A DNA stretch of 6,150 nucleotides from positions 1-6,150 of the forward strand of contig CALXSO010000106.1 of the NCBI GenBank assembly GCA_944391155.1. The letters run 5' to 3'. Shown one piece after another: positions 4,996 through 6,150 of this stretch. Position 1 is the stretch's first letter. Each line of letters starts with the position of its first letter. The notes beneath the pieces were generated by a model. The model was not told the origin of the DNA. It was given only the letters and a program-made list of their open reading frames with translations, and did not search any database. This DNA is from an uncultured Clostridia bacterium. Lineage in GTDB: Bacteria; Bacillota; Clostridia; TANB77; CAG-508. Made by a program: the position numbers and the translations under genes.

Positions 4996-5202
4996 ATGGA
5001 AAAATTAGAAATTAAAGAAACAGAAATATTAAAAGATTTTGATGATGTTTTAACATTTAAAGAATTAAAAAAAGTATTAAATTTTGGAAAAAATAAAGTT
5101 TACAAACTTTTACAAAATGGGGACATACCTAGCACTAAAATTGGTAGAGATTATCGAATATTAAAAATAAATGTTATTAATTATCTTCAAAATCAAAAAT
5201 AA
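4996..5202 (+). CDS. xis: Excisionase-family (MerR-like HTH_17) DNA-binding protein
   Basis: A 68-residue protein of the small winged-HTH excisionase group, expected to bind near the attachment site and steer the integrase toward excision; it may also act as a regulator. Residues 18-64 carry the family pattern: LTFKELKKVL, then KNKVYKLLQNGDIPSTKIGRDYRI and a closing helix INVINYLQ. The N-terminal 17 residues are acidic and probably disordered. I chose the ATG at 4996 because AGGAG (4979-4983) is 12 bases before it; the ATG at 4984 directly abuts that ribosome binding site and would be a poor start. A long palindrome lies just upstream, and the integrase gene follows 140 bp downstream on the same strand, the usual partner arrangement. 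The family is clear; the exact role, recombination or transcription, is inferred from the neighbour. Confidence 0.85.
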   Translation: MEKLEIKETEILKDFDDVLTFKELKKVLNFGKNKVYKLLQNGDIPSTKIGRDYRILKINVINYLQNQK

Positions 5203-5213
5203 GCCTTTACCAT

Positions 5214-5260
5214 ATGCAACCCTATATTATATATATATTATATACATGGGTTGCATTTTA
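5214..5260 (+). terminator. Hairpin after the excisionase gene, possible weak terminator
   Basis: ATGCAACCC (5214-5222) and GGGTTGCAT (5248-5256) are perfectly complementary, with a 25-base AT-rich loop that can pair partly with itself. Only TTTT follows, so termination may be partial. A second layer, TACCAT (5208-5213) with ATGGTA (5269-5274), extends the symmetry to the tRNA-like segment. It starts 12 bases after the excisionase stop. Confidence 0.5.
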
Positions 5261-5269
5261 AATAAAAAA

Positions 5270-5303
5270 TGGTATGTGGCGGAACTGGTAGACGCACAAG
5301 ACT
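5270..5303 (+). pseudogene. Truncated tRNA-Leu-like segment (5' half, ends in the anticodon loop)
   Basis: The run TGTGGCGGAACTGGTAGACG (5275-5294) followed by CACAAGACT (5295-5303) reads as the 5' half of a bacterial leucine tRNA: U8 and G9, D-stem GCGG (5279-5282), D-loop with GG and AGAC, CGC closing the D-stem, A26, anticodon stem CAAGA and loop C32-U33. After 5303 the match stops; a leucine tRNA would continue with its anticodon and then the 3' stem, but here come A, T and the integrase ribosome binding site. No T-arm or 3' acceptor is present in the window. The acceptor-strand bases (5270-5276) look less tRNA-like. It may be an attachment-site half, a relic, or a tRNA mimic in the int leader. 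Confidence 0.65.
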
Positions 5304-5342
5304 AAAATAGAAAATTTTATTTTGAAAGGAGACAAGCAATAA

Positions 5343-6150
5343 ATGACAAATACAGCAACCCAAGAATATGTATATGTTGTAAAGCCTGTTCTTGTAACAA
5401 GTCGTGGCTGGTTTCAGGTTATATTAAACTATTATGATGAAAATCACAAGAGAAAGCAACCTTGGAGAAGTTTAAATATACAGGACAAGCCAGGAAATAA
5501 AAATAAAGCTAAATTAAAAGCTAAAAAAATGGCAGAGGAATTTGAGAAACAATTAAATACTCCTAAAGCTAACGAAAAAATAACACAAGAAACAGAACAA
5601 AATGAATTACAAAGTATTGTTAAAACAGCTATGAATAAATCGAAAATGTTATATGGAGATTATCTGTTAAATGAATGGTTACCATTTGTTAAATCTTCAC
5701 TTGAAATAACATCATACTCTGGTTATGAAAGCAAAGCAAATATAATAGCAGATTATTTTAATAATTTAAACATTACTGTTGAAAATTTAAAAAGAGCAGA
5801 CATAAAGGAATTTTATACATATATACAACAGAAAAGACATATAAAAAATAAAACAGTTAATCGTTATCACTCTGTTATACATAAAAGCCTCGAAGATGCT
5901 ATTAGTGAATTTGAGATTTTGGATATTAACCCAGCACATGGATTACGAAAAAAAGAGGAACACTTTATACCTAATTATTACAAACAGAAAGATTTAGAAC
6001 TTTTATTTAAAGTAGCAAAAGGGAATTTTATTGAATTACATATTTTACTTGCTAGTTATTATGGTTTTAGACGTGAAGAAGTTTGTGGACTTAAATGGAC
6101 AGCAATAGATTTTGAAGCTCATACTATTACAGTCTCACATACTGTAACTC
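5343..6150 (+). CDS. int: Tyrosine recombinase/integrase, 3' end beyond the window
   Basis: The site-specific recombinase of the element; 269 codons are visible and the frame is open at the right edge. The ATG at 5343 follows AAAGGAG (5325-5331) at 11 bases. Residues about 8-50 (VYVVKPVLVTSRGWFQVIL onward) look like the N-terminal arm-binding domain of phage and ICE integrases, followed by a Lys/Glu-rich linker (about 55-100). Residues about 104-195 form the SAM-like core-binding domain (GDYLLNEWLPFVKSS, then NKTVNRYHSVIHKSLEDA). The catalytic domain starts near 205 and shows the first active-site arginine in YGFRREEVCGLKW (R243). The later Lys, HxxR, His and Tyr residues lie outside the window, so catalytic integrity cannot be judged. 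It follows the excisionase gene on the same strand, with a hairpin and a tRNA-Leu-like segment in its leader, which may bear on its regulation or target. Confidence 0.92.
   Translation, partial: MTNTATQEYVYVVKPVLVTSRGWFQVILNYYDENHKRKQPWRSLNIQDKPGNKNKAKLKAKKMAEEFEKQLNTPKANEKITQETEQNELQSIVKTAMNKSKMLYGDYLLNEWLPFVKSSLEITSYSGYESKANIIADYFNNLNITVENLKRADIKEFYTYIQQKRHIKNKTVNRYHSVIHKSLEDAISEFEILDINPAHGLRKKEEHFIPNYYKQKDLELLFKVAKGNFIELHILLASYYGFRREEVCGLKWTAIDFEAHTITVSHTVT

Noticed and set aside
5230..5242. TATATATATTATA stretch as a promoter or microsatellite
   Set aside because: It is the loop of the hairpin after the excisionase gene and has no matching -35 box.
5269..5310. 13-codon frame (ATG to TAG) coinciding with the tRNA-Leu-like segment
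   Set aside because: No ribosome binding site precedes it, and the translation is simply that of a leucine tRNA gene; the tRNA likeness explains the sequence better.

Overview
This is an AT-rich window (roughly 75% A+T overall, higher in the intergenic DNA) with strong GGAGG-type ribosome binding sites, sigma-A-type promoter boxes and hairpin-plus-U-run terminators. It looks like a low-GC Firmicute, most likely a member of the Clostridia. The gene content is that of a mobile element (integrated replicative element, phage satellite, prophage or ICE), not core chromosome: a repressor-like HTH protein, a primase-helicase, an excisionase-like protein and a tyrosine integrase. I see no capsid, terminase, relaxase or conjugation gene, so the class of element cannot be settled from this window.

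Layout. (1) 1-640, minus strand: two small unrecognised genes, a 70-residue protein followed by a protein of at least 123 residues that runs off the left edge. The ribosome binding site of the second can be locked in a hairpin that begins at the stop codon of the first. (2) 641-1528: about 890 bp without a credible gene but rich in organised repeats. There is a tandem 13-mer, an 18-bp inverted repeat 308 bp apart, TTACACTA-type boxes, and oriented 8-mers pointing toward each other across a very AT-rich core. It reads like an origin or partition-type control region. (3) 1529-2284, minus: an XRE-type HTH regulator with a long helical tail, with a consensus promoter at 2386-2414 and a good terminator at 1490-1521. 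(4) 2415-2778: divergent leader region with a GC-rich block that can fold into RNA hairpins and also encodes two very short overlapping or adjacent peptides. (5) 2779-4905, plus: a 708-residue CHC2 zinc finger/TOPRIM/SF3 helicase protein. (6) 4929-4967: a long palindrome that repeats the box seen in region 2. (7) 4996-5202, plus: excisionase-like HTH protein. (8) 5214-5342: a hairpin and then a segment that matches the 5' half of a leucine tRNA and stops at the anticodon loop. (9) 5343 to the right edge, plus: a tyrosine recombinase, cut before most of its catalytic residues.

How it may work together (inference): the XRE protein controls the divergent leader and replication gene; the primase-helicase replicates the excised element, perhaps acting at the repeat region and the related palindrome, as the P4 alpha protein acts at ori and crr; Xis and Int move the element in and out of the chromosome, possibly at a leucine tRNA gene. 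The observations most worth testing are the internal start in the primase-helicase that would make a zinc-finger-less form, the tRNA-Leu half in the int leader, the shared boxes at the two distant sites, and the translational-coupling hairpin.
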